Below, one piece after another: positions 26,552 to 43,067 of a DNA stretch of 58,011 bases. The stretch is taken from positions 1 through 58,011 of the forward strand of contig WLRQ01000012.1 of NCBI GenBank assembly GCA_009697815.1, in the 5' to 3' direction. Position 1 is the stretch's first letter, and every line of letters begins with the position of its first letter. The notes under the pieces were generated by a model. The model was given only the letters and a program-made list of their open reading frames with translations, had not been told where the DNA came from and made no database searches. The position numbers were made by a program, and so were the translations under genes. This DNA is from Actinomycetota bacterium (GTDB lineage Bacteria; Actinomycetota; Actinomycetes; S36-B12; CAIYMF01).

Positions 26552-29500
26552 ATGCGATCGGCCTTCCCCGCCCCCCAGGGCCTTTACCACCCCGAGCACG
26601 AGAAGGACGCCTGCGGCGTTGCCTTCGTCGCTCGGCTCTCCGGCGTGGCCTCGCACGAGGTCGTGCGCCAGGCAGTGACGGCCCTGGAGAACCTCGAGCA
26701 CCGCGGTGCGTCGGGGGCCGAGCCCGACTCCGGAGACGGTGCGGGCATCCTGACCCAGATTCCTGACCTGTTCTTCCGCGAGACCCTCGCGGCCTCGGGT
26801 GTCACGCTTCCCGCCGCGGGGGCCTACGCCGTCGGAATCGCGTTCCTCCCCGACGATGATCTACGAGAAGCTGCCGTTGTCGAGGCGATCACCGCGATCG
26901 CCGCTCAGGAAGGGCTAGTCGTCCTCGCGTGGCGCGACCTTCCCACCGACCCTGCCGGGGTGGGCCTCACCGCGCGTAGCGTCATGCCGCGTTTCCGACA
27001 GTTGTTCGTGGCCAGTGTCGACGGAACACTCAGTGGCATCGAACTCGATCGCCTCGCCTTCTGCCTGCGCAAGCGCGCCGAGCACGAGACCGAGGTCTAT
27101 TTCCCGTCTCTGTCCGCGCGCACGATCGTCTACAAGGGCATGCTCACGACCGGCCAGCTCGCGCCGTTCTTCCCCGACCTCTCCGACGTGCGCTACACCT
27201 CCGCACTCGGCCTCGTGCACTCGCGCTTCTCCACCAACACCTTCCCGAGCTGGCCGTTGGCCCACCCCTACCGGCTGATCGCGCACAACGGCGAGATCAA
27301 CACCGTCAAGGGCAACCGCAACTGGATGACAGCACGCGAAGCCCAGCTCTCCAGCACGCTGATCCCTGGTGACCTCACGAGGCTCTTCCCGATCTGCCGC
27401 GAGGGCGGCAGCGACTCCGCCTCGTTCGACGAGGTTCTCGAGCTTCTCCACCTCGGCGGTCGGAGCCTGCCCCACGCGGTCCTCATGATGATCCCCGAGG
27501 CCTGGCAGAACCACACCGAGATGGACCCCGCGCGCCGGGCGTTCTACGAGTTCCACGCCACCCTGACCGAGCCCTGGGACGGTCCCGCCGACGTCGCGTT
27601 CACCGACGGCACGCTCATCGGTGCTGTTCTGGACCGCAATGGCCTGCGGCCGGGGCGCTACTGGGTGACCGATGATGGACTCGTCGTACTCGCCTCCGAG
27701 GTGGGAGTTCTGGACATCGCGCCGGAGCGGATCGTGCGCAAGGGCCGGCTGCAGCCGGGCCGCATGTTCCTCGTGGACACCGCGCAACACCGCATCGTCT
27801 CCGACGACGAGGTCAAGGCCGATCTCGCGGCCCGCGCGCCCTACGACGAATGGCTCCACGCCGGGGCCATGCATCTCGACGCCCTGCCCGAGCGCGAACA
27901 CATCGTCTACACGCACGAGAGCGTCCTGCGTCGCCAGCAGACCTTCGGCTACAGCGAGGAGGAGCTGCGCATCCTCATCGCCCCGATGTCTCGCACCGGT
28001 GCGGAGGGTATGGGCTCGATGGGCACCGACACCCCGATCGCCGTACTCAGCGACCGTCCGCGGCTGCTCTTCGACTACTTCTCCCAGCTCTTCGCGCAGG
28101 TCACCAACCCGCCCCTGGACGCGATCCGCGAGGAACTCGTCACCTCGTTGTCGAGCCTGGTCGGGCCCGAGGTCAACCTGCTGACGGAGAGCCCCACTCA
28201 CTGTCGCCAACTCGTGTTGCCGTTCCCGGTGATCGACAACGACGAACTCGCGAAGATCCTGCACGTCAACGCGGACGGCAACCTCCCCGGGTTCGCGGCG
28301 GCGAAGGTGTCCGGGCTCTACCCCGTCCATGGCGGGGGCGCGGCCCTGGCCACGAGACTGGAAGAAATCTGCGAGCAGGTATCGGCGCTGATCGCGCAGG
28401 GGAAGCGCTTCGTTGTGCTCTCCGACCGAGACAGCGATTCCGAGCATGCGCCCATCCCGTCACTTCTGCTGACGGCCGCGGTGCACCACCACCTCGTCCG
28501 CATGAAGGAACGCACCCAGGTCGGACTCATCATCGAAGCAGGCGACGTCCGCGAGGTGCACCACGTGGCGCTGCTGATCGGCTATGGCGCCGCAGCGATC
28601 AACCCTTACCTCGCGATGGAGACGGTGGAGGACCTCGTCCGCCAGGGCGTGGTCACCGGAATCGCTCCCGAGAAGGCCGTGCGCAACCTCGTCAAGGCGC
28701 TCGGCAAGGGTGTGCTCAAGGTCATGAGCAAGATGGGCATTTCCACCGTGGCCTCCTACCGCGGAGCACAGGTCTTCGAGGCCATCGGGCTCGCGCCCGA
28801 GGTCATCGACCGGTGGTTCACCGGCACCACCTCACGCCTGGGTGGGGTTGGCATCGATGTCATCGCTGAGGAGGTGGCGCAGCGTCACGCCGTCGCCTAC
28901 CCGACCAGCGGTATCTCGCCGGCGCACCGCCGTCTCGAGGTGGGTGGTGAGTACCAGTGGCGACGCGAGGGTGAACCTCACCTGTTCGACCCCGAGACTG
29001 TCTTCCGGCTCCAGCACGCCACACGCCAGGGTCGCTACGACATCTTCAAGCAGTACACCTCCAGGGTCGATGAGCAGTCCGAGCGGCTCATGACCCTGCG
29101 CGGGCTCTTCCGTTTCCGTGACGGTGCACGCGCCCCGATTTCGATCGATGATGTCGAGCCCGTGAGTGAGATCGTCAAGCGGTTCTCGACGGGCGCAATG
29201 AGTTACGGCTCGATCTCAGGTGAGGCCCATGAGACTCTCGCGATCGCGATGAACCGTCTCGGTGCCAAGTCCAACACCGGCGAAGGAGGAGAGGACCCAG
29301 AGCGGTTCGATCCCCTCCCCAACGGAGACTCCAAGCGCTCGTCCATCAAGCAGGTTGCCTCCGGCCGATTCGGTGTGACGAGCCACTACCTCGTCAACTC
29401 CGACGACATCCAGATCAAGATGGCTCAGGGCGCCAAACCCGGTGAGGGTGGGCAGCTTCCCGGCCACAAGGTCTACCCGTGGATCGCCAAGACTCGACAC

Positions 29501-31084
29501 TCCACGCCCGGTGTTGGCCTGATCTCGCCACCTCCGCACCACGACATCTACTCGATCGAAGATCTCGCCCAACTCATCCACGATCTGAAGAACTCCAACC
29601 CGGTGGCCCGGGTGCACGTCAAGCTCGTAGCCGAGGTGGGCGTGGGCACCGTTGCGGCTGGTGTCGCCAAGGCGCACGCCGACGTCATCCTGATCTCTGG
29701 TCACGATGGTGGCACGGGTGCCTCACCGCTCACCTCGCTCAAGCATGCGGGTGCGCCATGGGAGCTCGGGCTCGCGGAGACTCAGCAGACCCTGCTGCTC
29801 AACGGACTGCGCGATCGGGTCGTTGTCCAGGCCGACGGTCAGCTCAAGACCGGCCGCGATGTGGTCATCGCCGCACTTCTGGGAGCCGAGGAGTTCGGCT
29901 TCGCCACGGCGCCCCTCGTCGTCCTCGGCTGCGTGATGATGCGGGTATGTCACCTCGACACCTGCCCGGTGGGGGTCGCTACCCAGAACCCGGTGCTGCG
30001 TGAGCGGTTCAGCGGCCAGCCCGAGTTCGTGGAGAACTTCTTCACCTTCCTCGCTGAAGAGGTGCGTGAGCACCTCGCAGCGCTGGGGTTCGCGACGCTG
30101 GCCGATGCCGTCGGTCACGCGGAACTGCTCGACACCGCAGGGGCCGTGTCGCACTGGAAGGCCGCGGGTCTTGATCTCGAGCCGATCCTGCACATCCCCT
30201 CGTTGCCCGAAGGTGCCTCGCTGCGCAACAGTGCGACGCAGGACCACGGCCTCGACAAGGCTCTCGACAACGAACTGATCGCACTCGCGTCGGATGCACT
30301 CGAGAGCGGAGAGCCTGTGCGCGCAAGCCTGGCGATCCGCAACGTCAACCGCACCGTGGGCACGATGCTCGGCTCACAGGTCAGTCGTCGCTACGGTGCG
30401 GCAGGCCTACCCGAAGGCACTATCGACTTCACGTTCACGGGGTCGGCAGGGCAGTCGTTCGGTGCTTTCCTTCCGCGGGGAATCACCCTGCGACTGGAGG
30501 GTGACAGCAACGACTACGTCGGCAAGGGGCTCTCGGGTGGGCGCGTGATCGTCCGGCCCGATCGCTCGGCGACCTTCGCCGCTGAGGACAACGTGATCGC
30601 CGGAAACGTCATCGGCTACGGCGCAACCTCGGGCGAGATCTTCATCCGCGGTGTTGTCGGCGAACGCTTCTGCGTTCGTAACTCAGGTGCCACCGCTGTG
30701 GTGGAGGGGGTGGGCGACCACGGGTGCGAGTACATGACCGGGGGATGTGTGCTCGTCCTGGGCGTCACCGGCCGGAACTTCGCTGCAGGAATGTCCGGCG
30801 GCGTCGCCTACCTGGTCGATGCCGTCGCCGGTCGGATCAATCCTGAGATGGTCGACATGCTCGAACTCGACGAGGACGACGTCGCCACCGTGCGCTCGCT
30901 CCTGGTTCGCCATCAGGAGGAAACCGGCTCTGCTGTGGCCGAGGCGCTCCTGCTCGATGACATCGCAATCCGATTCACCAAGGTCATGCCCCGTGACTAC
31001 GCACGTGTGCTCGCGGTGCAGGCCGCCGCCGTGCGTGACGGTCGTGACGTACTTCAAGCTGTGATGGAGGCCACCCATGGCTGA
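26552..31084 (+). CDS. gltB: Glutamate synthase large subunit
   Basis: GltB makes glutamate from glutamine and 2-oxoglutarate. The 1510-aa protein has an N-terminal glutaminase whose nucleophile becomes Cys21 (EKDACGVAF) after removal of a 20-residue propeptide. A central region, the FMN-binding synthase domain ([25 protein letters not shown]) and a C-terminal beta-helix with repeated Gly-rich turns ([13 protein letters not shown]) follow. The 3Fe-4S cysteines are in [18 protein letters not shown] 26552 is chosen because a GGGAG site precedes it; upstream codons are not family-like. It overlaps gltD by 8 bp. Confidence 0.98.
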   Translation: MRSAFPAPQGLYHPEHEKDACGVAFVARLSGVASHEVVRQAVTALENLEHRGASGAEPDSGDGAGILTQIPDLFFRETLAASGVTLPAAGAYAVGIAFLPDDDLREAAVVEAITAIAAQEGLVVLAWRDLPTDPAGVGLTARSVMPRFRQLFVASVDGTLSGIELDRLAFCLRKRAEHETEVYFPSLSARTIVYKGMLTTGQLAPFFPDLSDVRYTSALGLVHSRFSTNTFPSWPLAHPYRLIAHNGEINTVKGNRNWMTAREAQLSSTLIPGDLTRLFPICREGGSDSASFDEVLELLHLGGRSLPHAVLMMIPEAWQNHTEMDPARRAFYEFHATLTEPWDGPADVAFTDGTLIGAVLDRNGLRPGRYWVTDDGLVVLASEVGVLDIAPERIVRKGRLQPGRMFLVDTAQHRIVSDDEVKADLAARAPYDEWLHAGAMHLDALPEREHIVYTHESVLRRQQTFGYSEEELRILIAPMSRTGAEGMGSMGTDTPIAVLSDRPRLLFDYFSQLFAQVTNPPLDAIREELVTSLSSLVGPEVNLLTESPTHCRQLVLPFPVIDNDELAKILHVNADGNLPGFAAAKVSGLYPVHGGGAALATRLEEICEQVSALIAQGKRFVVLSDRDSDSEHAPIPSLLLTAAVHHHLVRMKERTQVGLIIEAGDVREVHHVALLIGYGAAAINPYLAMETVEDLVRQGVVTGIAPEKAVRNLVKALGKGVLKVMSKMGISTVASYRGAQVFEAIGLAPEVIDRWFTGTTSRLGGVGIDVIAEEVAQRHAVAYPTSGISPAHRRLEVGGEYQWRREGEPHLFDPETVFRLQHATRQGRYDIFKQYTSRVDEQSERLMTLRGLFRFRDGARAPISIDDVEPVSEIVKRFSTGAMSYGSISGEAHETLAIAMNRLGAKSNTGEGGEDPERFDPLPNGDSKRSSIKQVASGRFGVTSHYLVNSDDIQIKMAQGAKPGEGGQLPGHKVYPWIAKTRHSTPGVGLISPPPHHDIYSIEDLAQLIHDLKNSNPVARVHVKLVAEVGVGTVAAGVAKAHADVILISGHDGGTGASPLTSLKHAGAPWELGLAETQQTLLLNGLRDRVVVQADGQLKTGRDVVIAALLGAEEFGFATAPLVVLGCVMMRVCHLDTCPVGVATQNPVLRERFSGQPEFVENFFTFLAEEVREHLAALGFATLADAVGHAELLDTAGAVSHWKAAGLDLEPILHIPSLPEGASLRNSATQDHGLDKALDNELIALASDALESGEPVRASLAIRNVNRTVGTMLGSQVSRRYGAAGLPEGTIDFTFTGSAGQSFGAFLPRGITLRLEGDSNDYVGKGLSGGRVIVRPDRSATFAAEDNVIAGNVIGYGATSGEIFIRGVVGERFCVRNSGATAVVEGVGDHGCEYMTGGCVLVLGVTGRNFAAGMSGGVAYLVDAVAGRINPEMVDMLELDEDDVATVRSLLVRHQEETGSAVAEALLLDDIAIRFTKVMPRDYARVLAVQAAAVRDGRDVLQAVMEATHG

Positions 31085-32531
31085 CCCGAAGGGATTCCTC
31101 ACGACCGGCCGTGAGGGCCCCACTCGCCGACCTGTCGACGTGCGGATCCGCGACTGGAACGAGGTCTATGAGCAGTTCCCCGCCGACCACCTCGAGAAGC
31201 AGGCCGGACGCTGCATGGACTGTGGCATTCCCTTCTGCCACAACGGGTGCCCGCTCGGTAACTTGATCCCCGAGTGGAACGACCTCGTGTGGCACCAGGA
31301 CTGGCGCTCGGCCAGCGAGCGACTGCACGCAACCAATAACTTCCCTGAGTTCACCGGTAGGTTGTGTCCGGCGCCGTGCGAGACGGCCTGCGTGCTCGGT
31401 ATCAACTCTGACCCCGTCACGATCAAGCAGGTCGAGGTTGAGATCGTCGACCGGGCGTGGGATGAAGGCTGGATCACCCCGCAGCCGGCGCCACGTCAGT
31501 CGGGCAAGACGGTCGCGGTGATCGGCTCAGGCCCCGCAGGTCTCGCGGCCGCGCAGCAGCTCGCTCGCGCCGGTCACACGGTCGCGGTGTTCGAGCGTGC
31601 CGATCGCATCGGCGGCCTCCTCCGCTACGGCATCCCCGAGTTCAAGATGGAGAAGAGGCATCTCGACCGCCGTCTCGAGCAGATGGTGTCCGAGGGCGTG
31701 AAGTTCCGCGCCGGTGTCGACGTGGGCACCGATGTCACGGGTGCAGACCTCCGTCGCCGTTACGACGCAGTTGTGATCGCGGTAGGTGCTACCGACTGGC
31801 GCGATCTGCCCGTGCCCGGTCGTGAGTTGACCGGTGTGCATCAGGCCATGGAGTTCCTCCCCGGTGCCAACCGGGTGCAGGAAGGGGATGTCGAGCTCGC
31901 CCCGATCGACGTCTCGGGCAAGCACGTGGTGATCCTCGGTGGTGGCGACACCGGGGCGGATTGCCTCGGCACCTCCCACCGCCAGGGTGCGGCGTCGGTC
32001 ACGCAGCTCGAGATCATGCCGCTGCCCCCGGAACAGCGGCCTTCGGGCCAGCCCTGGCCCACGTTCCCGATGACCTACAAGGTCACGAGCGCCCACGAAG
32101 AGGGCGGAGAACGGATATACGCGGTCTCCACCAACCGGTTCCTCGGCGATGAATCCGGCCGGCTACGCGCCCTCGAGATCGTCGAGGTCGAGTTCCGCGA
32201 CGGCACGTTCGAGCCGGTCGCGGGATCCGAGCGCGAGTTGCGCGCCGACTACGTGTTCCTTGCCATGGGGTTCACGGGACCCGAGCTCGGCCCCCTGCTC
32301 ACTCAGCTCGATGTCGAGCTCGATGTGCGCGGCAACCTCGTGCGCGACATGCAGTACATGTCCAACGTCGAAGGGGTTTTCGTCGCCGGTGATGCCGGCC
32401 GCGGGCAGTCGCTCATCGTCTGGGCCATCGCCGAAGGCCGTTCAGCGGCGGCCGGGGTCGACCGCTGGCTCTCGGGCAGTACGAATCTGCCGGCGCCCAT
32501 CCCGCCGACCGCGCGTCCCCTGGTCGTCTGA
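31077..32531 (+). CDS. gltD: Glutamate synthase small subunit
   Basis: GltD passes electrons from NADPH through FAD and two 4Fe-4S clusters to GltB. In the 484-aa protein the N-terminal cluster cysteines are in [17 protein letters not shown] and CPAPCETAC. The FAD site is [16 protein letters not shown], the NADPH site [16 protein letters not shown], and the late FAD block [19 protein letters not shown]. The start overlaps the gltB end by 8 bp with GGAGG upstream, ensuring paired synthesis. Confidence 0.97.
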   Translation: MADPKGFLTTGREGPTRRPVDVRIRDWNEVYEQFPADHLEKQAGRCMDCGIPFCHNGCPLGNLIPEWNDLVWHQDWRSASERLHATNNFPEFTGRLCPAPCETACVLGINSDPVTIKQVEVEIVDRAWDEGWITPQPAPRQSGKTVAVIGSGPAGLAAAQQLARAGHTVAVFERADRIGGLLRYGIPEFKMEKRHLDRRLEQMVSEGVKFRAGVDVGTDVTGADLRRRYDAVVIAVGATDWRDLPVPGRELTGVHQAMEFLPGANRVQEGDVELAPIDVSGKHVVILGGGDTGADCLGTSHRQGAASVTQLEIMPLPPEQRPSGQPWPTFPMTYKVTSAHEEGGERIYAVSTNRFLGDESGRLRALEIVEVEFRDGTFEPVAGSERELRADYVFLAMGFTGPELGPLLTQLDVELDVRGNLVRDMQYMSNVEGVFVAGDAGRGQSLIVWAIAEGRSAAAGVDRWLSGSTNLPAPIPPTARPLVV

Positions 32532-32593
32532 TGCGACACCACATCGTCATCGGATGGCCTTGTGGCGGACCGGCCTTGTCTACTCTCCCTAGT

Positions 32594-32605
32594 TAAGGTT
32601 GCCTC
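32594..32605 (+). promoter_or_regulatory. Leaderless -10 promoter element of pyk
   Basis: TAAGGT at 32594-32599 ends six bases before GTG 32606. No Shine-Dalgarno sequence precedes the GTG, and the family N-terminus begins directly at it, so a leaderless mRNA is the simplest reading. Confidence 0.62.
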
Positions 32606-34033
32606 GTGCGCAGAGCCAAGATCGTTTGCACCCTCGGCCCGGCTGTCGCCAGCCAGGAAGGCATCGACTCACTCGTCGAGGCCGGGATGGACGTGGCGCG
32701 GCTCAACCTCTCGCACGGGTCATACGCCGACCACGAGCGCATGTATGCCTGGGTTCGTGCGGCGGCGGAGGCGTCGGGCCGTGGCGTCGGGATCTTGGTC
32801 GACCTTCAGGGGCCCAAGATCCGGCTCGGGACATTCGCGAAGGGGTCAGTGGTCCTGGAACCCGGGTCCCTGTTCACGATCACGGTGGACGACGTCCCGG
32901 GCGACGGCACCATCTGCACGACCACCTACAAGGGTCTGCCAGGCGATGTCCGAATCGGGGATCCCATCTTGGTCGATGACGGCCGCGTCGCCCTCGAGGC
33001 GATCGAGGTCACCGACACCCACGTGGTGACGCGGGTGATCGAAGGGGGACGCGTCAGCGACAACAAGGGCATCAATCTGCCGGGCGTGGCCGTGAGCGTC
33101 CCGGCCATGTCGGACAAGGATGTCGCCGATCTTCGCTGGGCCCTGCGTCTGGGCGTCGACATGATTGCACTGTCGTTCGTTCGTCGTGCAGACGACCTCA
33201 ACGGAGTGCTCCGGATCATGGACGACGAGGGGGTCCGCCTTCCAGTGCTGGCGAAGATCGAGAAGCCGCAGGCAGTCGAGAATCTCGAATCGATCATCGA
33301 TGCATTCGACGGAATCATGGTTGCCCGTGGGGATCTCGGCGTCGAGGTCCCACTCGAACAGGTGCCGCTAGTTCAGAAGCGCGCCATTACGTTGGCCCGA
33401 CGTCGCGCGAAGCCCGTGATCGTGGCGACGCAGATGCTCGACTCCATGGTGTCGATGACGCGACCGACAAGGGCCGAGGCCAGCGATGTCGCGAACGCGG
33501 TCCTCGACGGCGCCGATGCCCTGATGCTCTCGGGTGAGACCTCCGTGGGCGCGCACCCGGACCACGTGGTCCGCACAATGTCGCGGATCATTTCCCAGGT
33601 CGAGAGCGAAGCACTCGATCAGCTTCCTCAGATCGTCGACCGTAATGACTCCACGTCCCGCTCGATCGCACGTGCTGCGGTCACAGTGGGCACCGACGTC
33701 GCGGCATCCGCCCTCATCGCGTGCACCGAGACGGGGCGTTCTGCCCGACTCGTGGCCCGCTACCGATCGCATATCCCGTTGCTCGCGTTCACGCCCAATC
33801 CGAGGGTGCGCAGCCAACTGGCCCTGTGCTGGGGGGTGGAGACATTCCTGGTGCCTGCGGCGCGCAGCACGGACGAGATGGTTCGCCAGGTTGACTCTGC
33901 CCTCACCGAGATCGGACGGGCGAGTGTCGGGCAGTTGCTGGTCATCATTGCGGGGGTGCCGCCGGGCATCCCAGGAACCACGAACGGGCTTCGCGTTCAC
34001 CGCATGGGCAATGCGATCGCCAGCGGTGTCTGA
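32606..34033 (+). CDS. pyk: Pyruvate kinase
   Basis: Pyruvate kinase converts phosphoenolpyruvate and ADP to pyruvate and ATP, the last step of glycolysis. The 475-aa protein has RRAKIVCTLGPA at the N-terminus, the catalytic Lys motif in VLAKIEKPQAVENL, the metal-binding ARGDLGVEVPLEQVP and the allosteric C-terminal domain with ALIACTETGRSARLVARY. GTG 32606 gives the standard family start. It converges on bldD with a hairpin in the 39-bp gap. Confidence 0.97.
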   Translation: MRRAKIVCTLGPAVASQEGIDSLVEAGMDVARLNLSHGSYADHERMYAWVRAAAEASGRGVGILVDLQGPKIRLGTFAKGSVVLEPGSLFTITVDDVPGDGTICTTTYKGLPGDVRIGDPILVDDGRVALEAIEVTDTHVVTRVIEGGRVSDNKGINLPGVAVSVPAMSDKDVADLRWALRLGVDMIALSFVRRADDLNGVLRIMDDEGVRLPVLAKIEKPQAVENLESIIDAFDGIMVARGDLGVEVPLEQVPLVQKRAITLARRRAKPVIVATQMLDSMVSMTRPTRAEASDVANAVLDGADALMLSGETSVGAHPDHVVRTMSRIISQVESEALDQLPQIVDRNDSTSRSIARAAVTVGTDVAASALIACTETGRSARLVARYRSHIPLLAFTPNPRVRSQLALCWGVETFLVPAARSTDEMVRQVDSALTEIGRASVGQLLVIIAGVPPGIPGTTNGLRVHRMGNAIASGV

Positions 34034-34044
34034 GTGATCCCTGT

Positions 34045-34065
34045 CGCCTTGAGGTAGTCGAGGCG
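34045..34065. terminator. Hairpin between convergent pyk and bldD
   Basis: CGCCTTGA (34045-34052) pairs with TCGAGGCG (34058-34065) over 8 bp with one G-T wobble and a 5-nt loop. It occupies most of the gap between the two stop codons, so it is a plausible bidirectional terminator, though without T-runs. Confidence 0.5.
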
Positions 34066-34072
34066 CGAGAGC

Positions 34073-34561
34073 TCAGTCGACTGCGTGGCGCGCCTCGGGG
34101 TTGAGGACGCCCCACGCGATGAGCTGTTCGGCCAGACGGCTCGGGACCTCGTCGTAGATCACCGCGAGGGTGCGTAGGTCATCCTGGCGAATCGAGAGAA
34201 CGCGACCGTTGTAGTCGCCGCGCTGGGCCTGGATCGCCGCTGAGTAGCGCGCGAGTGGGCCCGCCTTCTCGGCAGGGACCTGGCCGAGCCGTTCGAGATC
34301 CAGGATGAGTTTGGGTGGGGGCTCGGCCGCGGCTGCGACGGGGGCGTCAGGGAGGAGCTCGGCCACCGGGACGGAGTAGAACTCGGCGAGTTCGGCGAGC
34401 TTCTGGACGGTGACGGCACGGTCCCCGCGTTCGTAGGAACCGACGACCACCGCCTTCCAGCGCCCCTGCGACTTCTCCTCGACCCCGTGTAGGGACAGCG
34501 CTTGTTGCTGACGGATCGCTCGTAGGCGTGCCCCGAGCGCCAGCGCATAGTCGCTCGCCAT
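34073..34561 (-). CDS. bldD: BldD-family c-di-GMP-responsive transcription regulator
   Basis: BldD is the actinobacterial developmental repressor whose dimer is assembled by tetrameric cyclic di-GMP. This 162-aa protein has the N-terminal XRE-type helix-turn-helix (SLHGVEEKSQGRWKAVVVGS then YERGDRAVTVQKLAEL). Its C-terminal domain has the complete c-di-GMP signature RGD-X8-RQDD at residues 114-116 and 125-128, the same numbering as I recall for Streptomyces BldD. ATG 34561 has GGAGG eight bases upstream. Position beside the pyr operon is also as in streptomycetes. Target genes in a possibly non-sporulating host cannot be read from this window. Confidence 0.95.
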   Translation of the reverse strand: MASDYALALGARLRAIRQQQALSLHGVEEKSQGRWKAVVVGSYERGDRAVTVQKLAELAEFYSVPVAELLPDAPVAAAAEPPPKLILDLERLGQVPAEKAGPLARYSAAIQAQRGDYNGRVLSIRQDDLRTLAVIYDEVPSRLAEQLIAWGVLNPEARHAVD

Positions 34562-34587
34562 CGCACGTCCTCCACGGCTAGTGGTGA

Positions 34588-36401
<1,814 letters not shown>

Positions 36402-36402
36402 G

Positions 36403-37722
36403 ATGAGACAGTCCGTCACCTACCTGATTCGCAACGCGCACATCCTCGGGGGTGATGCGGCCGACCTCGTGCTTCGAGATGGCCTGATTGCCGAGATCGC
36501 CTCTCCCGGAGGCACTGCCATCGACGGAGCATCACAGGACGTAGTCACGATCGACGCTACCGGCCTCGTGGCTCTCCCGGGTTTGGTCGATCTGCACACC
36601 CATCTGCGGGAGCCGGGCCGTGAGGATGCCGAGACCGTCGAGTCGGGCAGTCGTGCCGCGGCCGCTGGTGGTTTCACCGCGGTGTTCGCCATGGCCAACA
36701 CCTCGCCAGTCGCCGACACCGCTGGCACCGTCGAACAGGTCTGGCGCCTTGGCCGTGAGGCGGGCTTCGTCGATGTGCAGCCGGTGGGTGCGGTCACGAT
36801 GGGGCTCGGTGGGCAACAGCTCGCCGAGCTCGGCGCTATGGCGACGTCAGCGGCCTCGGTGCGCGTGTTCAGCGATGACGGCAAGTGCGTGCACGACGCC
36901 GTGATCATGCGTCGGGCACTGGAATACGTGAAGGCGTTCGACGGAGTGATCGCCCAGCACGCGCAGGAGCCGCGTCTCACCGAGGACGCGCAGATGAACG
37001 AAGGTGTGCTCTCGGGCATCCTCGGTCTGCGCGGCTGGCCCGCCGTGGCTGAAGAGGCGATCATCGCCCGTGACGTCCTTCTCGCCGAGCACGTCGGCTC
37101 ACGTCTGCACATCTGCCATGTCTCGACGTCGGGCTCAGTCGAACTGATCAGGTGGGCGAAATCGCGGGGTATCAATGTCACCGCCGAGGTCACTCCCCAT
37201 CACCTGCTGCTCACTGAGCAGCTCGTGACCTCCTACGACCCGGTGTTCAAGGTGAACCCGCCGCTGCGATCGGACTCCGACGTCGAGGCGCTGCGCGCCG
37301 GACTCGCGGACGGCACCATCGACGCCGTGGCCACCGACCATGCGCCGCACACGAGCGAGGACAAGGACTGCGAGTGGGGGGCAGCCGCGATGGGGATGAT
37401 CGGCTTGGAGACCGCGGTCGGGGTCGTTGCGGCTGCGATGGTCGAGACCGGGCTACTCGACTGGGCCGGGGTCGCCGACCGGATGTCATTCCGTCCTGCG
37501 CGAATTGGGCGCCTTGAGGGACACGGACGGCCGATTGAGGTGGGTGAGCCGGCCAACCTGGTGTTGATCGACCCGCATGCCGCACGCAAGGTCGACCGAG
37601 AGATGCTGCAGAGCAAGTCCAGCAACACCCCGTACGCAGGGCGCACCCTCCCGGCCAGTGTCGTCGCCACCTTCCTGCGCGGCCGCGCAACCCTTCTCGG
37701 CGGGGCGGTCGTCGACTCGTGA
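36403..37722 (+). CDS. pyrC: Dihydroorotase
   Basis: PyrC cyclises carbamoyl aspartate to dihydroorotate. The 439-aa protein is the long class I amidohydrolase type: metal-binding [17 protein letters not shown] near the N-terminus, then [37 protein letters not shown] and [14 protein letters not shown] 36403 has TGGAGG at 36391-36396 and lies one base after the pyrB stop codon. It overlaps carA by 4 bp (GTGA). The metal-binding histidines and aspartate needed for catalysis are all visible, so it is likely active and not a PyrC-like structural partner. Confidence 0.97.
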   Translation: MRQSVTYLIRNAHILGGDAADLVLRDGLIAEIASPGGTAIDGASQDVVTIDATGLVALPGLVDLHTHLREPGREDAETVESGSRAAAAGGFTAVFAMANTSPVADTAGTVEQVWRLGREAGFVDVQPVGAVTMGLGGQQLAELGAMATSAASVRVFSDDGKCVHDAVIMRRALEYVKAFDGVIAQHAQEPRLTEDAQMNEGVLSGILGLRGWPAVAEEAIIARDVLLAEHVGSRLHICHVSTSGSVELIRWAKSRGINVTAEVTPHHLLLTEQLVTSYDPVFKVNPPLRSDSDVEALRAGLADGTIDAVATDHAPHTSEDKDCEWGAAAMGMIGLETAVGVVAAAMVETGLLDWAGVADRMSFRPARIGRLEGHGRPIEVGEPANLVLIDPHAARKVDREMLQSKSSNTPYAGRTLPASVVATFLRGRATLLGGAVVDS

Positions 37723-38841
37723 TCACCGACATCGAGCCCGCAGTCCTCGTCCTCGAGGACGGCCGGGTCTTCCAAGGACGTGCCTATGGGGCGGTGGGCG
37801 TCACCTTCGGCGAGGCCGTCTTCGCGACCGGGATGTCCGGCTACCAGGAGACCTTGACCGACCCGTCCTACCACCGGCAGGTCGTCGTGCAGACGGCCCC
37901 GCACATCGGTAACTACGGGGTCAACGACGCCGACGCCGAGTCTCGGCGCATCTGGGTCGCTGGATACGTCGTGCGCGACCCCGCGCGCGTGGCGTCCAAC
38001 TGGCGCTCGGAGCGCACCCTGGACCACGATCTACTCGCGCAGGGAATCGTCGGGATCTGTGACGTTGACACGCGTGCGATCACTCGTCATCTGCGCGAGC
38101 GAGGCTCTATGCGGGTCGGCGTGTTCAGCGGGGTTTCCGCGTTGCGTCCCATCGACGAACTGCTGGCACAGGTTCGCTCGATCCCGGAGATGGCGGGCGC
38201 ATCGCTCGTCGACGAGGTGAGCACCGATACCGAATACGTCATCGAGGCGGTGGGTGAGCGACGATTCACGGTCGCCGCAGTCGATCTCGGAATCAAGGGG
38301 GCCACCCCTCGGCACCTTGCCGAGCGCGGCGTCGAGGTCCATGTGCTGCCGTCGACGACATCTGTCGAGCGCCTACTCGAGGTAGGTGTCGACGGCGTGT
38401 TCTTCAGCAACGGCCCGGGTGATCCGTCAACGGCCGATCATGCTGTCTCCCTCGTCCGAGCCGCTCTCGAGGTGCGCCGGCCCCTGTTCGGGATCTGTTT
38501 CGGACACCAGGTGCTGGGTCGCGCCCTCGGATTCGGCACCTACAAGCTTCGCTACGGGCACCGTGGGATCAACGTACCGGTGATCGACCGCTCGACCGGA
38601 ACTGTCGAGATCACCGCGCAGAACCACGGATTCGCCGTCGACGCCCCGCTCGACCGCGTCAGCGAGACCCCGTATGGCCGCGTTGAGGTTAGCCATGTGT
38701 GTCTGAACGACGATGTCGTTGAGGGCCTGAGATGCCTTGATAGGCCCGCCTTCTCAGTTCAGTACCACCCCGAGGCCGCCGCAGGCCCGCACGACTCTGC
38801 CTACCTGTTCGACCGGTTCTGCGATGCGATGGAGGTGTCTC

Positions 38842-38855
<14 letters not shown>
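37719..38855 (+). CDS. carA: Carbamoyl-phosphate synthase small (glutaminase) subunit
   Basis: CarA hydrolyses glutamine to feed ammonia to CarB. In the 378-aa protein the N-terminal domain starts [17 protein letters not shown], and the class I glutaminase has Cys in [11 protein letters not shown] (Phe where Leu is more usual) and the His-Glu pair in [24 protein letters not shown] and [10 protein letters not shown] are further family blocks. It starts in a GTGA overlap with pyrC and overlaps carB by 14 bp, so the two subunits are tightly coupled. Its product is shared with arginine synthesis. Confidence 0.97.
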
Positions 38856-42189
<3,334 letters not shown>

Positions 42190-42191
42190 CG

Positions 42192-43067
42192 ATGGCATCG
42201 CAAGCCAAGACCGGCGCGGTCCAGGTCACCGGAGAGGTGGTCGGGCTCCGTAGGGCGGGGGACTACCACGTGCTGACGGTCACCGCGGGGGCCATCGCCG
42301 AGCGAACCAAACCCGGCCACTTCGTCGCCATCTCTGTGGGCGGCCCTCAGTCCTCGATGCTGCTGCGTCGGGCCTTCTCGATCCATGCGGCCCAGAGCCG
42401 AGGTGTGTACGGCGGCACCATCGAGGTCGTGTTCGCCGCTCACGGCAAAGGCACCGAGTGGCTCGCCGGGCTTCGTCGGCACGACCCGCTCAACCTCGTT
42501 GGCCCGCTTGGGCGGCCTTTCGCGCTGCCCAAGGAGCCAGTCTCCTGCGTCCTCGTCGCGGGAGGCTACGGCTCTGCTCCCATGTTCATGCTCGCCGACC
42601 AGCTTCGGGCTCGAGGTTGTCGGGTCCACGTCCTGCTCGGAGCCGCGACCGAGAACCGGCTCTTCGGGGTGCTCGAGGCGAAGCGCATTGCCGCCTCGAT
42701 CACGATCACAACCGACGATGGGTCCCTTGGTCATCGTGGACGGGTCACCGATGTTCTTCCCGACCTCCTCACGCGCACCAATGCCGACGTCGTCTACGCA
42801 TGTGGGCCGATGGCGATGCTCGCAGCCGTCGCCAAGGTGTCATCCGCGCACGGTGCTTACTCCCAGTGCGCAGTCGAGGAGTCGATGGCGTGCGGGATCG
42901 GGATCTGCATGACCTGTGTCCTGCCCGTGATCGGCGACGATGGAATCACGCGCATGTTGCGCTCCTGTGTCGACGGACCGATCTTCCAGGGCGATCGCGT
43001 TCGCTGGGACGACGTTGGCACGGTGCCCTCCGATGCCCTCGGTGCCCCTGTGATCGGAGGCCACTGA
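42192..43067 (+). CDS. pyrK: Dihydroorotate dehydrogenase B electron-transfer subunit
   Basis: PyrK links the class 1B dihydroorotate dehydrogenase to NAD+ through FAD and a 2Fe-2S cluster. The 291-aa protein has the flavin-reductase fold (KPGHFVAISVGG, LLRRAFSIHAA), the NAD-binding region CVLVAGGYGSAPMFMLADQL, and cluster cysteines in MACGIGICMTC plus the distal LRSCVDGP. It follows carB by two bases and overlaps pyrD by one base. Its presence shows that orotate formation here is NAD-dependent, not quinone-linked. Confidence 0.95.
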   Translation: MASQAKTGAVQVTGEVVGLRRAGDYHVLTVTAGAIAERTKPGHFVAISVGGPQSSMLLRRAFSIHAAQSRGVYGGTIEVVFAAHGKGTEWLAGLRRHDPLNLVGPLGRPFALPKEPVSCVLVAGGYGSAPMFMLADQLRARGCRVHVLLGAATENRLFGVLEAKRIAASITITTDDGSLGHRGRVTDVLPDLLTRTNADVVYACGPMAMLAAVAKVSSAHGAYSQCAVEESMACGIGICMTCVLPVIGDDGITRMLRSCVDGPIFQGDRVRWDDVGTVPSDALGAPVIGGH